A DNA stretch of 64,000 nt, taken from the NCBI RefSeq assembly GCF_036669915.1, contig NC_089318.1:12109571-12173570 (forward strand). The letters run 5' to 3'. The DNA comes from Pocillopora verrucosa (lineage: Eukaryota; Cnidaria; Anthozoa; Scleractinia; Pocilloporidae). The position numbers were made by a program, and so were the translations under genes. Each line of letters begins with the position of its first letter. Position 1 is the first letter of the stretch. A model generated the notes under the pieces. It saw nothing but the letters and a program-made list of their open reading frames with translations, had not been told where the DNA came from and did no database searches. Shown in pieces: positions 23,151-32,816 of the stretch.

Positions 23151-25431
23151 GTCTGGAACTTTTTCTCATTGGTAGCTGAAGAACTATGTAAACTGCTTCC
23201 TGAGCACTTATTTCAACACTATTTAAAAATTGGTTGCCAATGTCTCTTACTTGTTGCTTTATACTGGAATTTCCTGCTCTGGCTTCATCACATGCTCTTC
23301 GTAAGAGCTGACTCATTCCTTTTTGAGATTTTGAAATATATGACACGATATATGCTGCACAAGCATAAACATCTAGCACAAATTGTATATCCATATTTGC
23401 CCTCCATGCCTTTAGACAGGCACTGTTATAATTGTTCACTCTTAGTTCATTTGGATTTCTTCTCAAAAATATGGTGGGAGAATTGAGACTTGATTGAATA
23501 GCAAGGTAGTAGTTTTGTTCTGTGACATTGAGATAAATCAGCAATTGGTGAAATGTGATGTCTTCACCTTCTTTCATGTCATTTAAATGTTTGCTGATGT
23601 TTTTCCAAGTGTCTTTGTGTTTTCTAACCTCAGTTTCAGATACATCATCACCAAGAGGATGCAAAATGGTTGTTGACTTCATAGGTGGTTGTGGAAAATT
23701 GAACCTGCATTCTGCCTTTGACTTCTTACGACAAGTTTGGCAGTGCCTATGCATCTGTCTATTGACAAGAAGCACTAATTCTGGATCATTATCTGGTTTT
23801 TTACAAGTTATTATTTTATCAATAAATGTTGTGACATCACTGTCATTATTGCATCTATACACTGGTGCATCTTCAAGCCAAATTAACATGTGGATGTGAG
23901 GAGAGCCTCTCTGTTGATATTCCACTCTGTAAAACCAGTCTGCTATTTTCCCTAGGGGAGCAGCACTGCTCATTAAAAAATGCCTCAAAAATTGATTGAA
24001 CTGATAATCAAAACGTCGAGCACAAGTCACTGGATCACTCTGAATTATTCTACACTTTTCTTCCCAGTTCAAATTCTCAAGTTCGATATCTGAATATTCT
24101 TTATCATCAACAAGCTTGCCAAGAATTCTAAGAAGATGTATCCACTGTGTTTCAGCTGACGAAAAACTACAAAATAAAGTAGCAGGCCCTAGTTGTCTGA
24201 TCATTGCAAAGATATCTTTTTTTGCTTTCTCGAAATAAGGAGGGGAGCCACGAAGTGCTCTTAAGAATCTGTAGCCTTCATCAAGATGAACTAATCTTTC
24301 CAAGGTGCCTGGTTGCTTTAACTGACCAGCTGTAAGAAATCTATTATTGCCTTTACATTTTCGTAGTGCTATTTGAGATTTTCCTAGCAGAATCTTCATT
24401 TGTAATTTTTTAGTTTTAAAAAATATATTCTCTGTAGACATTGCAGCTGGTCTATCTGACCTCCGTAATTCTGATTTGCAAATATGACTGTAATGAACAT
24501 CAACTAGTCTCTGTTCATTTTCTGGCCTCTTTTGACCTAGAAATATTCCTGGATAGGCTAACTCTTCAGAATATTTGTCCCTAAATATACTCAAAGGTAC
24601 ACTTCCTTCCCCAGGGGCAATGTTGTAAATTTGTTGTCGTTCATTGTCATCAAGAAAGTCAGTTGCAGTTAACATAGTGTCGGTTACTCCTGAAGGTATT
24701 TCTGCATCCTCTTCAGTCCAGTCATCATGAAATTCACTGGTTTCTTGGCCTGCAGTCTTTTTGATAGCATTACATGTATCACTTATTTGTTCATTGCAGC
24801 TGGCTTGAGAAGCATCTTCACTCTCAGTTTCATTTTGCAAGTATATGTTACAATTTGCCATCTTGTCTTTACTAAAAGATATTCCTTGTTCCCTATAAAG
24901 ATTACTGTTAGTAGCCAGCCAGTTTTCTGCTTGTAAGATTTTATACAGTCTTACATTTAAGGACAGTGCAGAACTCTTATACTGTAATCGTCTCTTTAAC
25001 TGAACTTTTATTGTGCCACTTTCCTCAGGTAACTCATTAACAGTATTGTTAACATCTGCTGGTATGTTCACAACATTTCCTTTTATTTTCAACTGATTTC
25101 CTCTTGGGGCTTGCATAAGCTTTTGGAAAGCTAATCTAGGTGCTAGAAGTCTGCACTCTAACTTGTTTAAATCAAAAAAGTCTGGTTTCACTGGAAAGGT
25201 CATTCCATTCATAGCTGCACAAGGTGGTATTTTGTTTTTCTTCAGATTTTTATCACAAGACTGACAAATCCACTCAATGTCATTGACACTTTTTTTACTC
25301 AGCAAATATTTTCCTGCATTAGGATTGGAAACTCTCAGCCTTTCAGCCTTAACAACACTGTGTTTATACCACAATTGGTCACAGCAAGAACAAATGTACA
25401 GTGGACCTCTAGAAACAGCTACATGAAATTT

Positions 25432-25983
25432 TCGGATTTCATTAGCAATGGTTAAACTATTGGAAATATTTTTTCTATACTCTTGATGTGTTTGCAATCT
25501 CTTTTGCCTACATTCAACAGATGCATTTGCAATTTTTTCTTTCTCATACTGACGTTGATTTGCCAGTCTCTGTTGTCTACATTTGACAGATTCATTTGCA
25601 ATTTTTTCTTTCTCATACTGACGTTGATTTGCCAGTCTCTGTTGTCTACATTTGACAGATTCATTTGCTTTTCTTTCTTTATCATACTGACGTTGATTTG
25701 CCAGTCTCTGTTGTCTACATTCAACGGATTCATTTGCATTTTTTTCTTTCTCATACTGACGTTGATTTGCCAGTCTGTGTTGTCTACACTCAACAGATTC
25801 ATTTGCAATTTTTTCTTTTTGATATAGAGATTGACTAGCCAGTCTTTTTTGTCTAGATTTAACAGATTCACTTGCACGACTCTTTCTCTTATTTTTGCGC
25901 TGTTGTGCCAACCTCTTTTGCCTAGATTCTTCACTTTCATTTGCCTTTCTCTTTTTCTCATATTCACGTTGGGCAATCAACCG
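25432..25983 (-). repeat. Tandem 69-bp units encoding seven to eight STPR repeats
   Basis: Eight consecutive 23-residue units begin RLANQRQYEKEK-like and end with SV-x-CRQQ-like residues; the last unit is degenerate. The period of exactly 23 residues and the R-L-A-x-x-R / A-N-E-S pattern match the score-and-three-amino-acid peptide repeat, described as a double-stranded DNA-binding domain in insect FMBP-1. Within the Helentron protein it lies between the protease-like region and Rep, where it may contact transposon ends. That role is inference. Confidence 0.8.
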
Positions 25984-26476
25984 TTTTTCCCTTATGTCTG
26001 CTATTTCACTTGAACACTTTCGCTTTCTGTTAACAAGCTTTTTTGGATTATTTTTGTCACTTGAACGTGACTCTTCATTCTTCTGGCTGTTTTGAACACT
26101 TTTCAAATCAAGTTGACAATCACTGATTAAAACACCTTTGATTTCAAAAGGAACAACCCCTACTTCTGAGCAAGACATTTGCAAATATGACACAATGTTT
26201 TTAAGGCCTTCAATGCTCAGCAAATTACATTTCCCAAATGAATGGGGCATGCCATAAAAATCTTTTGAGTGAGTGTCAAAAATCTTAAAGCTTTGTTCAG
26301 AATTTTTAAACACTGCAACAGTATTGTTTCCAACAGTTAACAAACAACAATGGTAGTTTAGTCCAGAATTTGAAAATACTTCCATCAGTGAATTTTGAAG
26401 AGACATGTATGGGCCATTATTTGATGTCATGAACAAACTTCCAGTTAATGACTCACTGTATTGCAATGTATACACT

Positions 26477-26546
26477 TTGTTGTAAAGTGAAACAGCACAT
26501 GGAACATCAGTTAACAGCAAATAATCATTTGTTTGCACGGAATATC
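26477..26546. repeat. 70-bp host duplication flanking Ngaro element, left copy
   Basis: Identical base for base to 32817-32886. Both encode the same piece of the Helentron protease-like region (YSVQTNDYLLLTDVPCAVSL), so the Helentron reading frame runs into this segment on one side and out of its copy on the other. Confidence 0.9.
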
Positions 26547-26547
26547 T

Positions 26548-26779
26548 TTTATATCGATGCATGTTTCGAAGAAAAACGTCCCTTTACGTGAGCTCTGCCC
26601 GAAAAAAGATGTCCCAACATGAAGAAAATGCTAGAATAAACACAACAGATGATTTGGAACAATTTGGCCACAAACTGTGGCAGTTTTAATTAAATCAATT
26701 ATAACTAAGTGATAACAAAGAGCGGAATATCTGAACTTATCAACCGATAATGTCAACGTGGGGCGACAAAAAACGCCAC
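26548..26779 (-). repeat. Ngaro split direct repeat B2 (3' terminus)
   Basis: 232 bp, nearly identical to B1 at 27068-27298; it differs by one A in a homopolymer and a C/T change. It forms the 3' end of the element next to the 70-bp host duplication. Confidence 0.88.
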
Positions 26780-26866
26780 CACGAAACACAATGGATAAGG
26801 CTAATGATAAATTGGATAATTAAAGAAATATTGAGAACCCGTTGGAAGGTGATAGGGGTGGTGGAG

Positions 26867-26914
26867 GGAAAAAATTTCTTGAGCACTTGACGTTCGAATG
26901 GCGAGGGATAGAAG
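26867..26914 (-). repeat. Ngaro split direct repeat A2
   Basis: 48 bp that match A1 at 32764-32811 with a single C/T difference. It contains TTCTTGAGCACTTGACGTTC. In this class the repeat lets the circular intermediate and the 5' terminus be regenerated. Confidence 0.85.
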
Positions 26915-27038
26915 GGCGAATCAAGGAATTTCTCCTGGTTATAACATAGCAAACTCCGCCCTTCCTACCGATTGGTTACTGTACGTACCTGGTACAAACC
27001 TCCCAACGGGTTATCATATAAACATGCCCCGACATAAA

Positions 27039-27064
27039 AAACATTATGTCTAGACATAATGTTT
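27039..27064. repeat. 26-bp perfect palindrome in B1-A2 spacer
   Basis: The sequence centred on TCTAGA (about 27049-27054) reads identically on both strands over 26 bp, with ACATTATG as the outer arm. It lies directly next to the start of B1, within the internal region where YR retrotransposons rebuild their ends. It could be a recombinase binding or crossover site, but that is inference. Confidence 0.75.
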
Positions 27065-27067
27065 GTC

Positions 27068-27298
27068 TTTATATCGATGCATGTTTCGAAGAAAAACGTC
27101 CCTTTACGTGAGCTCTGCCCGAAAAAGATGTCCCAACATGAAGAAAATGCTAGAATAAACACAACAGATGATTTGGAACAATTTGGCCACAAACTGTGGC
27201 AGTTTTAATTAAATCAATTATAACTAAGTGATAACAAAGAGCGGAATATCTGAACTTATCAACCGATAATGTCAACGTGGGGCGACAAAAAATGCCAC
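27068..27298 (-). repeat. Ngaro split direct repeat B1
   Basis: 231 bp matching B2 almost perfectly, starting TTTATATCGATGCATGTTTC and ending at GCCAC. It lies just downstream of the recombinase gene. Confidence 0.88.
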
Positions 27299-27705
27299 AA
27301 GCCACAAACTGTGGCTGAAGCTCCACAAAAACGAACAGACACGACAAATACAAATGAAAGAAAGAATAAAAATGCAAAGCTCACGTAATGGAGGGAAAGC
27401 AACTCTACACAAAAATCCATGTAGACTGCAGCCCATGTCTGAACAGTCCCATGTGACTAAAATCAAAGAGAGAATGCAATCCAAAAACGGCAGCCACTTG
27501 TCTGAACCCCCTGGAAAGCATTCAACTCATCGAGATAAGTAACACGAATTACCTGAAGTGGTAAAGAAGAAGTGGGCAAAAAACACTAAAACATGTAATG
27601 TAACGGCAGAAAGCCTGCAAAAAAGCAGCCACTTGAAAAACCGGCATGACAACAACTTCGCAGCCCTTGACTGAATGAAGTGGCGCCCAAGACTGTAATG
27701 GTCTA

Positions 27706-28632
27706 TCAATTAGTAGTAAGAATTTCGGAACGTAAATAAACTTTAAATGCATCCGATTTCCAGCGGCCAAGCGCATGAATTTGGGCATCAGAAAAACCAT
27801 TGTCGGCAGCATGAAAGGCGCCACCAATGCGAAAACTATGGCTTTTATAGCGGCTAAGATCGAGACCACAGTACGTTAAACACCTCTGAAGTTCTGTGTT
27901 GAATTGATGTAAAGACACAGGCGAAAAATCAGCGTTACAGAAAAGTGGACCTGACCGATCGCCGCGAAGCCTAGTATACTGCAAGAGAGCAGTAACTGGG
28001 CAGAGAGAAGGAATGTCTTCTCGAGCAAGCAAAATGTTAAATGGCCTTTTGGAAGGGTTGTGTTTGTATTCGGAAATGCTAATTTTCGCAATATGGGGCA
28101 GGCCGTTACAAGTTAAAAAGGTCAAGCTGTGATATTGAACAACTGATGAGCCCAAATGCGTGCTCTTGACGACAAGTTCGCCAATGCGAAATAGACCATA
28201 GAAAGCGACTAAAAATATTGTCCCAAAAAGAGAATGTTGCCATGCCGAAGAGTTGGTGAAATCCAGAGACCGAACAAGTTGATGAAACACAGGCTTCGTC
28301 ACGGGAAGACGAACGTCTGCAGCTCGTTGCCGACTTAATGCTGTCAACAACTTTTGAATTAAGAAAGATTTGGTGGGGTTACGTAAGCCCTTTAATTTGT
28401 GTACATAAGAAATAGCCGAAAGGTAGGAGGTTATTGTAGAGTGTGCCATCTTCCGAAAAGAGAGGTAAGAAATGAAAAGTGGAATACAATTTGGAACTAA
28501 AGGTAAAATGGGATTTTCAGACCCATAAAAATGACAATAAAATTGGCGAAAAACAGCCCAAGTGCGTTGATATTGACGCCTGGAGCTATCTGTCAATGCA
28601 CTCCCTAAGAGGCCTCTTAAATTAGAAACCAA
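27706..28632 (-). CDS. Ngaro tyrosine recombinase
   Basis: 308 codons, intact. It has an N-terminal SAM-like core-binding part (RRQYQRTWAVFRQF, then FISYLSFRKMAHSTITSYLSA shape) and a phage-integrase catalytic domain. The catalytic set is visible: Arg149 in YGLFRIGEL, His265-x-x-Arg268 in KSHSFRIGG, Trp291 in ALGRWKSD and the nucleophile Tyr299 in VYLRSE. This enzyme would integrate the circular DNA intermediate of the retrotransposon. The ORF starts within the last 16 bp of the RT gene, in another frame, implying coupled translation or re-initiation. The next feature downstream is repeat B1. Confidence 0.9.
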   Translation of the reverse strand: MVSNLRGLLGSALTDSSRRQYQRTWAVFRQFYCHFYGSENPILPLVPNCIPLFISYLSFRKMAHSTITSYLSAISYVHKLKGLRNPTKSFLIQKLLTALSRQRAADVRLPVTKPVFHQLVRSLDFTNSSAWQHSLFGTIFLVAFYGLFRIGELVVKSTHLGSSVVQYHSLTFLTCNGLPHIAKISISEYKHNPSKRPFNILLAREDIPSLCPVTALLQYTRLRGDRSGPLFCNADFSPVSLHQFNTELQRCLTYCGLDLSRYKSHSFRIGGAFHAADNGFSDAQIHALGRWKSDAFKVYLRSEILTTN

Positions 28633-30326
28633 CTCTCCGGCATCAGGTTCTCAGGAACTGGAGTGGGGAAGTCGTCTGCTTCCGGTGATAATTCTTTGAA
28701 CTTCACAACCTGGAAACGTGAAAGATAGTCGGCACGAGAATTGATCAACCCCGGAATATGGCGAGCTTGAAACAGAATATTGTGCGTAAGGCAGCTTAAA
28801 ACTAAATCCTTAAGGAGAACCATAATATAGGCGTCCTTAGATGTCTGCTTATTAATAATGTCAACAACGGCGGCGTTGTCGCTAAAAAACAATACACACT
28901 TATCAACCATCAATGAACCCCAAATGTGAATTGCAATGACGATTGGAAAAAGCTCTAATACAGCAATATTGTAGGTCTTCCAAGAGGCCAGCCAAAGACC
29001 ATGCAACCAACGATTGCCAAACACAGCTCCAAACCCGATGGAACCAGCGGAGTCGGTATAAAGTTTAAGCATGTCTGACGTCTCCCAGGCGTCATCAAGA
29101 AAAAACGATTTGCCATTAAAATCTGTTAAAAATCTAAGCCAAATTGCGATGTCCAGCTTTGCGCCTTTTGAAAGACGAATATGATGATGGGGCTTGCGAA
29201 CGCCTTTCGTAAGATCGATTAAGCGACGCAAAAACGCCCGACCGGGTACAACGACGAGACATGTGAAATGGAGTAAGCCTATGAGTGATTGAAGCTCTTT
29301 TAAGCAAACAGATCTACGAGCGAGAAAAACAGTCAATAACTGGCAACATTTAGCCAGCTTATCGTCTGGAAGTCGCGCCTCCATGCGAACGGAGTCTAAA
29401 ATTATTCCTGCAAACTGCAAAACTGAATCCGGACCTACTGTTTTCTTGGGGGCGAGAGGAACGCCAATATATTCGCACAAAGAAACAAAATTCGACAAGT
29501 CGCGTGTGCATTGGGCTTTGGTCAGCGCAATGAAGAGAAAATCGTCTAAAATGTGTAAAACGGACTTAGCTCCGAGATGGTGGATAGAAATCCACTCAAG
29601 TGCCGTCGATACAGCTTCAAATATAGCACAGCTCGAACTCAATCCCATCGGCAAAGTCCTATCAAAATAATACAAGTTTTCCCACTTCAAACCTAACAGG
29701 GAATAATCAGCAGGGTGAATAGGAATTATGCGAAATGCAGACTTAACATCTGTTTTGGCCATGAAACAACCCCGCCCTAATCGCTTAATCGACTTGGATG
29801 CATCACCGACAGACGCATATTTCACTGTGGAGTAAATGTCAGGAATGAAGTCGTTGACCGAAGCACCCTCGGGGTAAGATAAGTGGTGAATGAGACGACA
29901 TTCGGACGGATCTTTTTTGGGTACAATGCCTAAAGGGGATGTACGAAAATTAGGAAAGGGCGGGGTTGTAAAAGGACCAACAATTCTCCCAGCCGCGCAT
30001 TCTCTACTTAACTTGGCTTTAACTAAATCAGGTTGATCTATAGCGCTTTTAAGATTAGGAGATTTGTAAGACAGCCGTTCACCAACAAAATGAACTCGAA
30101 AACCAAAACAAAAACCATCAATAAGATACGAAGCTAACGCAGAGTCATAGCCGTGCAGAAAAAATTTAAGACGATCCACTTTTACCAGGGTAACCGGGGG
30201 ACTGTGTAGAACCCAGTGCTTGAGTCGGGCCTCCTTTACCCTTACCTCCGAAATGGGGTGTGATTGCTTGAATGGCACATTGACTGCCTGGGAGTTTTGC
30301 TCCACATTTAAAGCAGGAGTGGTCAT
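28617..30326 (-). CDS. Ngaro reverse transcriptase with RNase H
   Basis: 569 codons, intact. The RT core shows AKTDVKSAFRIIPIHPADY (first catalytic Asp), LPMGLSSSCAIFE and HILDDFLFIAL, the LDD form of the RT active site seen in DIRS-order elements. RNase H follows with LKLYTDSAGSIGFGAVF (Asp), AVLELFPIVIAI (Glu) and VLFFSDNAAVVDIIN (Asp). The product copies element RNA into DNA and removes the RNA strand. No integrase or protease is present, as expected for this class. The ORF overlaps the Gag ORF by 161 bp in another frame, so its true start is probably downstream of the ATG at 30326 or it is made by frameshifting. It overlaps the recombinase ORF by 16 bp. Confidence 0.9.
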   Translation of the reverse strand: MTTPALNVEQNSQAVNVPFKQSHPISEVRVKEARLKHWVLHSPPVTLVKVDRLKFFLHGYDSALASYLIDGFCFGFRVHFVGERLSYKSPNLKSAIDQPDLVKAKLSRECAAGRIVGPFTTPPFPNFRTSPLGIVPKKDPSECRLIHHLSYPEGASVNDFIPDIYSTVKYASVGDASKSIKRLGRGCFMAKTDVKSAFRIIPIHPADYSLLGLKWENLYYFDRTLPMGLSSSCAIFEAVSTALEWISIHHLGAKSVLHILDDFLFIALTKAQCTRDLSNFVSLCEYIGVPLAPKKTVGPDSVLQFAGIILDSVRMEARLPDDKLAKCCQLLTVFLARRSVCLKELQSLIGLLHFTCLVVVPGRAFLRRLIDLTKGVRKPHHHIRLSKGAKLDIAIWLRFLTDFNGKSFFLDDAWETSDMLKLYTDSAGSIGFGAVFGNRWLHGLWLASWKTYNIAVLELFPIVIAIHIWGSLMVDKCVLFFSDNAAVVDIINKQTSKDAYIMVLLKDLVLSCLTHNILFQARHIPGLINSRADYLSRFQVVKFKELSPEADDFPTPVPENLMPESWFLI

Positions 30327-31299
30327 ATTGGCAGCCAGAGCAATGCTTCCCGGCTTGAAAGGCCCAGTAAGTTCCCTTTGGAAAAGGGGGAGGTCGAAAG
30401 CGTTGACAAGTTTGAGTCTGAAATTTGTTTGTGAACGACTGTGGCCTATGAAAACTATTGGCAGCTCTTAGCCATAATTCCCAGTGTATTTGGTCCCATG
30501 GGTAAAGTGCTGGGTTCGATTGTCTGAGATAACGAAATTGTTTGTCATACCAAAACCAATCGCCTGATTTATAAGCCAAATCTCGTACAACTTCGCAATA
30601 TTTCATTAAACTTGGAGTTTCGCTAGAGAAGCGCTCTGCATAGACTGAGACAAAAATATGAAATGCCGAAGCCCATTGATGTATCGAAGTAATCCTTTTG
30701 TTGGATTGTGAGGGCTCGAGCGTGAACTGTGGCGAGCGTTGCGGCCCAGCAGAAGGCGTCATAGATAACGAATTTTTGCCTTCATTTTGAGGGGAGGAAG
30801 AAAGCAATGCCCCAAAGTCTACATATTCGTTTGCCCATATTTTGGCTTTAAGTTTAGCACTAACCCGGGCGGGAAGACCCACCGCAATACTAGTAAAAGT
30901 CTGCTGGGGTTGTGGTTCACCCAAACCCGCTTTAGCAGGAACGCCCCCGATACCTGAGAAACTATTGTCCCTGGTGATGGCGCGCACTTTGTCGTCCACG
31001 GAAGGGGAGACAGGATTGGAGCTGTCAGGAACACTGTTCTTTAAAATGGCAGCTATGTTATCCCCAGGAAATGCAGCCTGAAGGGCTTCGGAAACGGCGG
31101 CAGAAATGGTGCATGATAGAGCGCCGACATCCAAGGAGCTGTTCTTGACATTCTTGGAATGGCTAGCTGTGGAACTCATAGCTGGAAGTGGAGGTGTTAC
31201 TTCACTTATCTCGGATGGGCTGGTTTTCTTTGTTCGTTTGGTCCGTTTAGGACGGTCATTCACAACGGCAGAACGTTTTCTAGGAGGCATAACTGACAA
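30166..31299 (-). CDS. Ngaro Gag-like protein
   Basis: 377 codons. It has a basic N-terminus (RPKRTKRTKK), a Ser/Pro-rich middle and, near the C-terminus, a zinc-knuckle-like cluster HCSGCQYDHSCFKCG before a Gly/Lys-rich tail. A segment with VSVYAERFSSETPSLMKYCE to DWFWYDKQFRYL resembles the conserved core of DIRS/Ngaro Gag proteins as I remember them. The role is presumably RNA packaging. It is followed by the overlapping RT ORF in another frame. The start at 31299 is preceded closely by stops, and another Met lies four codons in. Confidence 0.75.
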   Translation of the reverse strand: MSVMPPRKRSAVVNDRPKRTKRTKKTSPSEISEVTPPLPAMSSTASHSKNVKNSSLDVGALSCTISAAVSEALQAAFPGDNIAAILKNSVPDSSNPVSPSVDDKVRAITRDNSFSGIGGVPAKAGLGEPQPQQTFTSIAVGLPARVSAKLKAKIWANEYVDFGALLSSSPQNEGKNSLSMTPSAGPQRSPQFTLEPSQSNKRITSIHQWASAFHIFVSVYAERFSSETPSLMKYCEVVRDLAYKSGDWFWYDKQFRYLRQSNPALYPWDQIHWELWLRAANSFHRPQSFTNKFQTQTCQRFRPPPFPKGTYWAFQAGKHCSGCQYDHSCFKCGAKLPGSQCAIQAITPHFGGKGKGGPTQALGSTQSPGYPGKSGSS

Positions 31300-31713
31300 A
31301 GGGAATGTACAAAAATGGGAGCATATGACAATAAGAAAAAATCTCGAAATCTACCGTGTTATGGCAAAAATTAATAAAGCACATAGCTACAGACAGTGCT
31401 GACAACTCTATTGTCTATTGTTGTCTGGTAAAAAACCGATAGCCTGAGAGGGGCCACGCCTAAGATGCGAGTATAAGATATGGAAATCCGGCTGTGTTCA
31501 GACGAACAGCAAAGGTATCAGTTGTAAACCATTACAAGTATGGATGTTGTACATACGTGAATTAAAAAGATCATAGCAAATCAAAAAAGTGAGAGAGCAG
31601 GTAGCCACAAAAAATGCCAAGTTCAACAAACAAGTGTGCTGAAACTGCACAATACAGAACAATAAGCTAACGCTTTATTACAGTACCGAGTGCATTGGAC
31701 ACTTTCCCCTAAA

Positions 31714-32088
31714 TTAGGGGATGGTCAGAAAGGGTTGTACACTCAAATGGTAAAGTGAAAGCACAGCGTAAAAGAAATACCAAGGCCAAAAGGATATCAA
31801 GATCGTAAATAACATATGTGGTCCACTGCACCAACAAAAACAAGCCTGCCAAGAGGAAAAAATTTCCAAAAATAACATAAGAGGCAAGGCAAAAACATAT
31901 ATGACATAGGCCTGGTTCAAAACAAAAAATGTGAACTGGCAATAAACATCGAAAGAAATACGCTGCTTCTCAAATAAAATGCGGGGTAGGAAACCGCCGA
32001 TAAAACATTTAAAAAATGCAATGTCCTGCAGTAGAAGCTTACACAATAACTGGCAGATCACGAAGCTTCCGATAAAGCTCTCCAGCAT
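31714..32088 (-). CDS. Possible small hydrophobic protein overlapping SGNH gene
   Basis: 124 codons starting at an ATG inside the last 31 bp of the SGNH ORF, in another frame. It is strongly hydrophobic, with at least two stretches long enough to cross a membrane (YVIYVFALPLMLFLEIF and FTILISFWPWYFFYAVLSL). It fills the interval before Gag that is otherwise empty. I recognise no family. It may be a chance frame in T-rich DNA. Confidence 0.2.
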   Translation of the reverse strand: MLESFIGSFVICQLLCKLLLQDIAFFKCFIGGFLPRILFEKQRISFDVYCQFTFFVLNQAYVIYVFALPLMLFLEIFSSWQACFCWCSGPHMLFTILISFWPWYFFYAVLSLYHLSVQPFLTIP

Positions 32089-32636
32089 CCTAAAATGGCT
32101 CCCCTCAAACTGCGGTAGAGTTTAAAATGACCTAAATTATTAAGGTGGACACCATCACGGTGAAGGAAACGAGATTTGCTGTTCCAAAAATCCCTGTGTT
32201 TCCAGTAAAAAGTATATGGAATAGGTTCCAAAACCACTCTAAGGTATTTGTATAAAGTGTTTGCTTTGTTATTAAACAGAGGCGCGTTCTCGCGATAAAT
32301 GGTTTGACAAACACAAATTCTTTTAACGCTATAAGAATCGTATAACAAACGAACGAGATCCTCTATAGCGGACCCCGTTTCTACGGCAGATAACGCCGTT
32401 AGATCGTTCGTGCCAAGCTGCAAAATGACAATATCGGGAGCAAATGATCTTACGACTCCGAGGTCAAGTTGCCGAGTTTTTGGTACTGTCCTTCCCCCTA
32501 TCCCATGCCATTTGAAAATAAGGTCGTCGCCCAAGTTAAAATTCTCTAGGAAATCGCAACCGAAATGAGCAACAAGAAAACTAAACAAACGATGGATAAA
32601 GGAGTGACCGAGGATAAGTACACGTGTTGGTGCCAT
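32058..32636 (-). CDS. Ngaro SGNH/GDSL-type hydrolase
   Basis: 192 codons, the first gene after repeat A1. It has the SGNH blocks: block I VLILGHSFIHR with nucleophile Ser12, block II Gly around GIGGRT, block III LQLGTNDLT with Asn77, and block V DGVHLNNLGH with Asp161 and His164. All four catalytic positions are present, so an active esterase is plausible. SGNH hydrolase ORFs are known accessory genes in some Ngaro elements and in the ORF1 of some CR1-type LINEs; the substrate and reason are unknown. Here the gene lies 5' of Gag. The ATG at 32636 is about 130 bp after A1. Confidence 0.88.
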   Translation of the reverse strand: MAPTRVLILGHSFIHRLFSFLVAHFGCDFLENFNLGDDLIFKWHGIGGRTVPKTRQLDLGVVRSFAPDIVILQLGTNDLTALSAVETGSAIEDLVRLLYDSYSVKRICVCQTIYRENAPLFNNKANTLYKYLRVVLEPIPYTFYWKHRDFWNSKSRFLHRDGVHLNNLGHFKLYRSLRGAILGCWRALSEAS

Positions 32637-32763
32637 GCACAGGATATGTTAAATGCGAGGTTTGAGATATTCAATGAAATTGAACACCAACAAAATAATA
32701 GCAAGATAGAGAATACAGAAATTTTCAACTTGCCTGAAACTTTGGACTGTGTTATCGAAGAGA

Positions 32764-32811
32764 GGAAAAAATTTCTTGAGCACTTGACGTTCGAATGGTG
32801 AGGGATAGAAG
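32764..32811 (-). repeat. Ngaro split direct repeat A1 (5' terminus)
   Basis: 48 bp matching A2 with one difference. It is the 5' end of the element on the minus strand. Five extra bases (32812-32816, TAAAG) separate it from the 70-bp host duplication. Confidence 0.85.
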
Positions 32812-32816
32812 TAAAG

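Larger units (their letters stand above)
23137..26546 (-). pseudogene. Helentron protease tail, STPR repeats, DUF6570 and HUH Rep nuclease
   Basis: A continuous frame of over 1100 codons. From its N-terminus: the second half of a cysteine-protease-like region with FKIFDTHSKDFYGMPH; 23-residue STPR repeats (about codons 194-377); a CXXC region and a DUF6570-like block (CAAMNGMTFPVKPDFFDLN); then the Rep nuclease with the HUH motif GSPHIHMLIWLED near 23885-23900 and the two-tyrosine motif AAYIVSYISKSQKG near 23335-23375. Rep would nick and religate single strands during rolling-circle transposition. The N-terminus of this piece is cut by the Ngaro insertion at 26546 and resumes at 32817. The frame ends in a frameshift at about 23145. 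Confidence 0.88.
26548..32811 (-). mobile_element. Ngaro-type tyrosine-recombinase retrotransposon, apparently intact
   Basis: Reading on the minus strand, the element shows split direct repeats in the order A1 (32811-32764), genes, B1 (27298-27068), A2 (26914-26867), B2 (26779-26548). This A1-genes-B1-A2-B2 layout is that of the PAT/Ngaro group of DIRS-order elements, which lack LTRs and an integrase. Four genes are present without breaks: SGNH hydrolase, Gag, RT-RNase H and tyrosine recombinase. A1/A2 differ at one base and B1/B2 at very few, so the insertion looks young. It lies inside the Helentron, with a 70-bp host duplication on both sides. SGNH hydrolase ORFs are reported in some animal Ngaro elements, which supports this assignment over PAT. 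Confidence 0.88.

Noticed and set aside
25483..26095. Repetitive hydrophobic plus-strand frames (LTLICQSLLSTF-type repeats)
   Set aside because: They are the antisense of the Helentron STPR repeats; the 69-bp periodicity belongs to the minus-strand coding sequence.
26548..32811. LTR retrotransposon or DIRS1-like inverted-repeat layout
   Set aside because: Repeats are direct and split (A1...B1-A2-B2), no integrase is present, and a tyrosine recombinase is encoded, which fits Ngaro/PAT.
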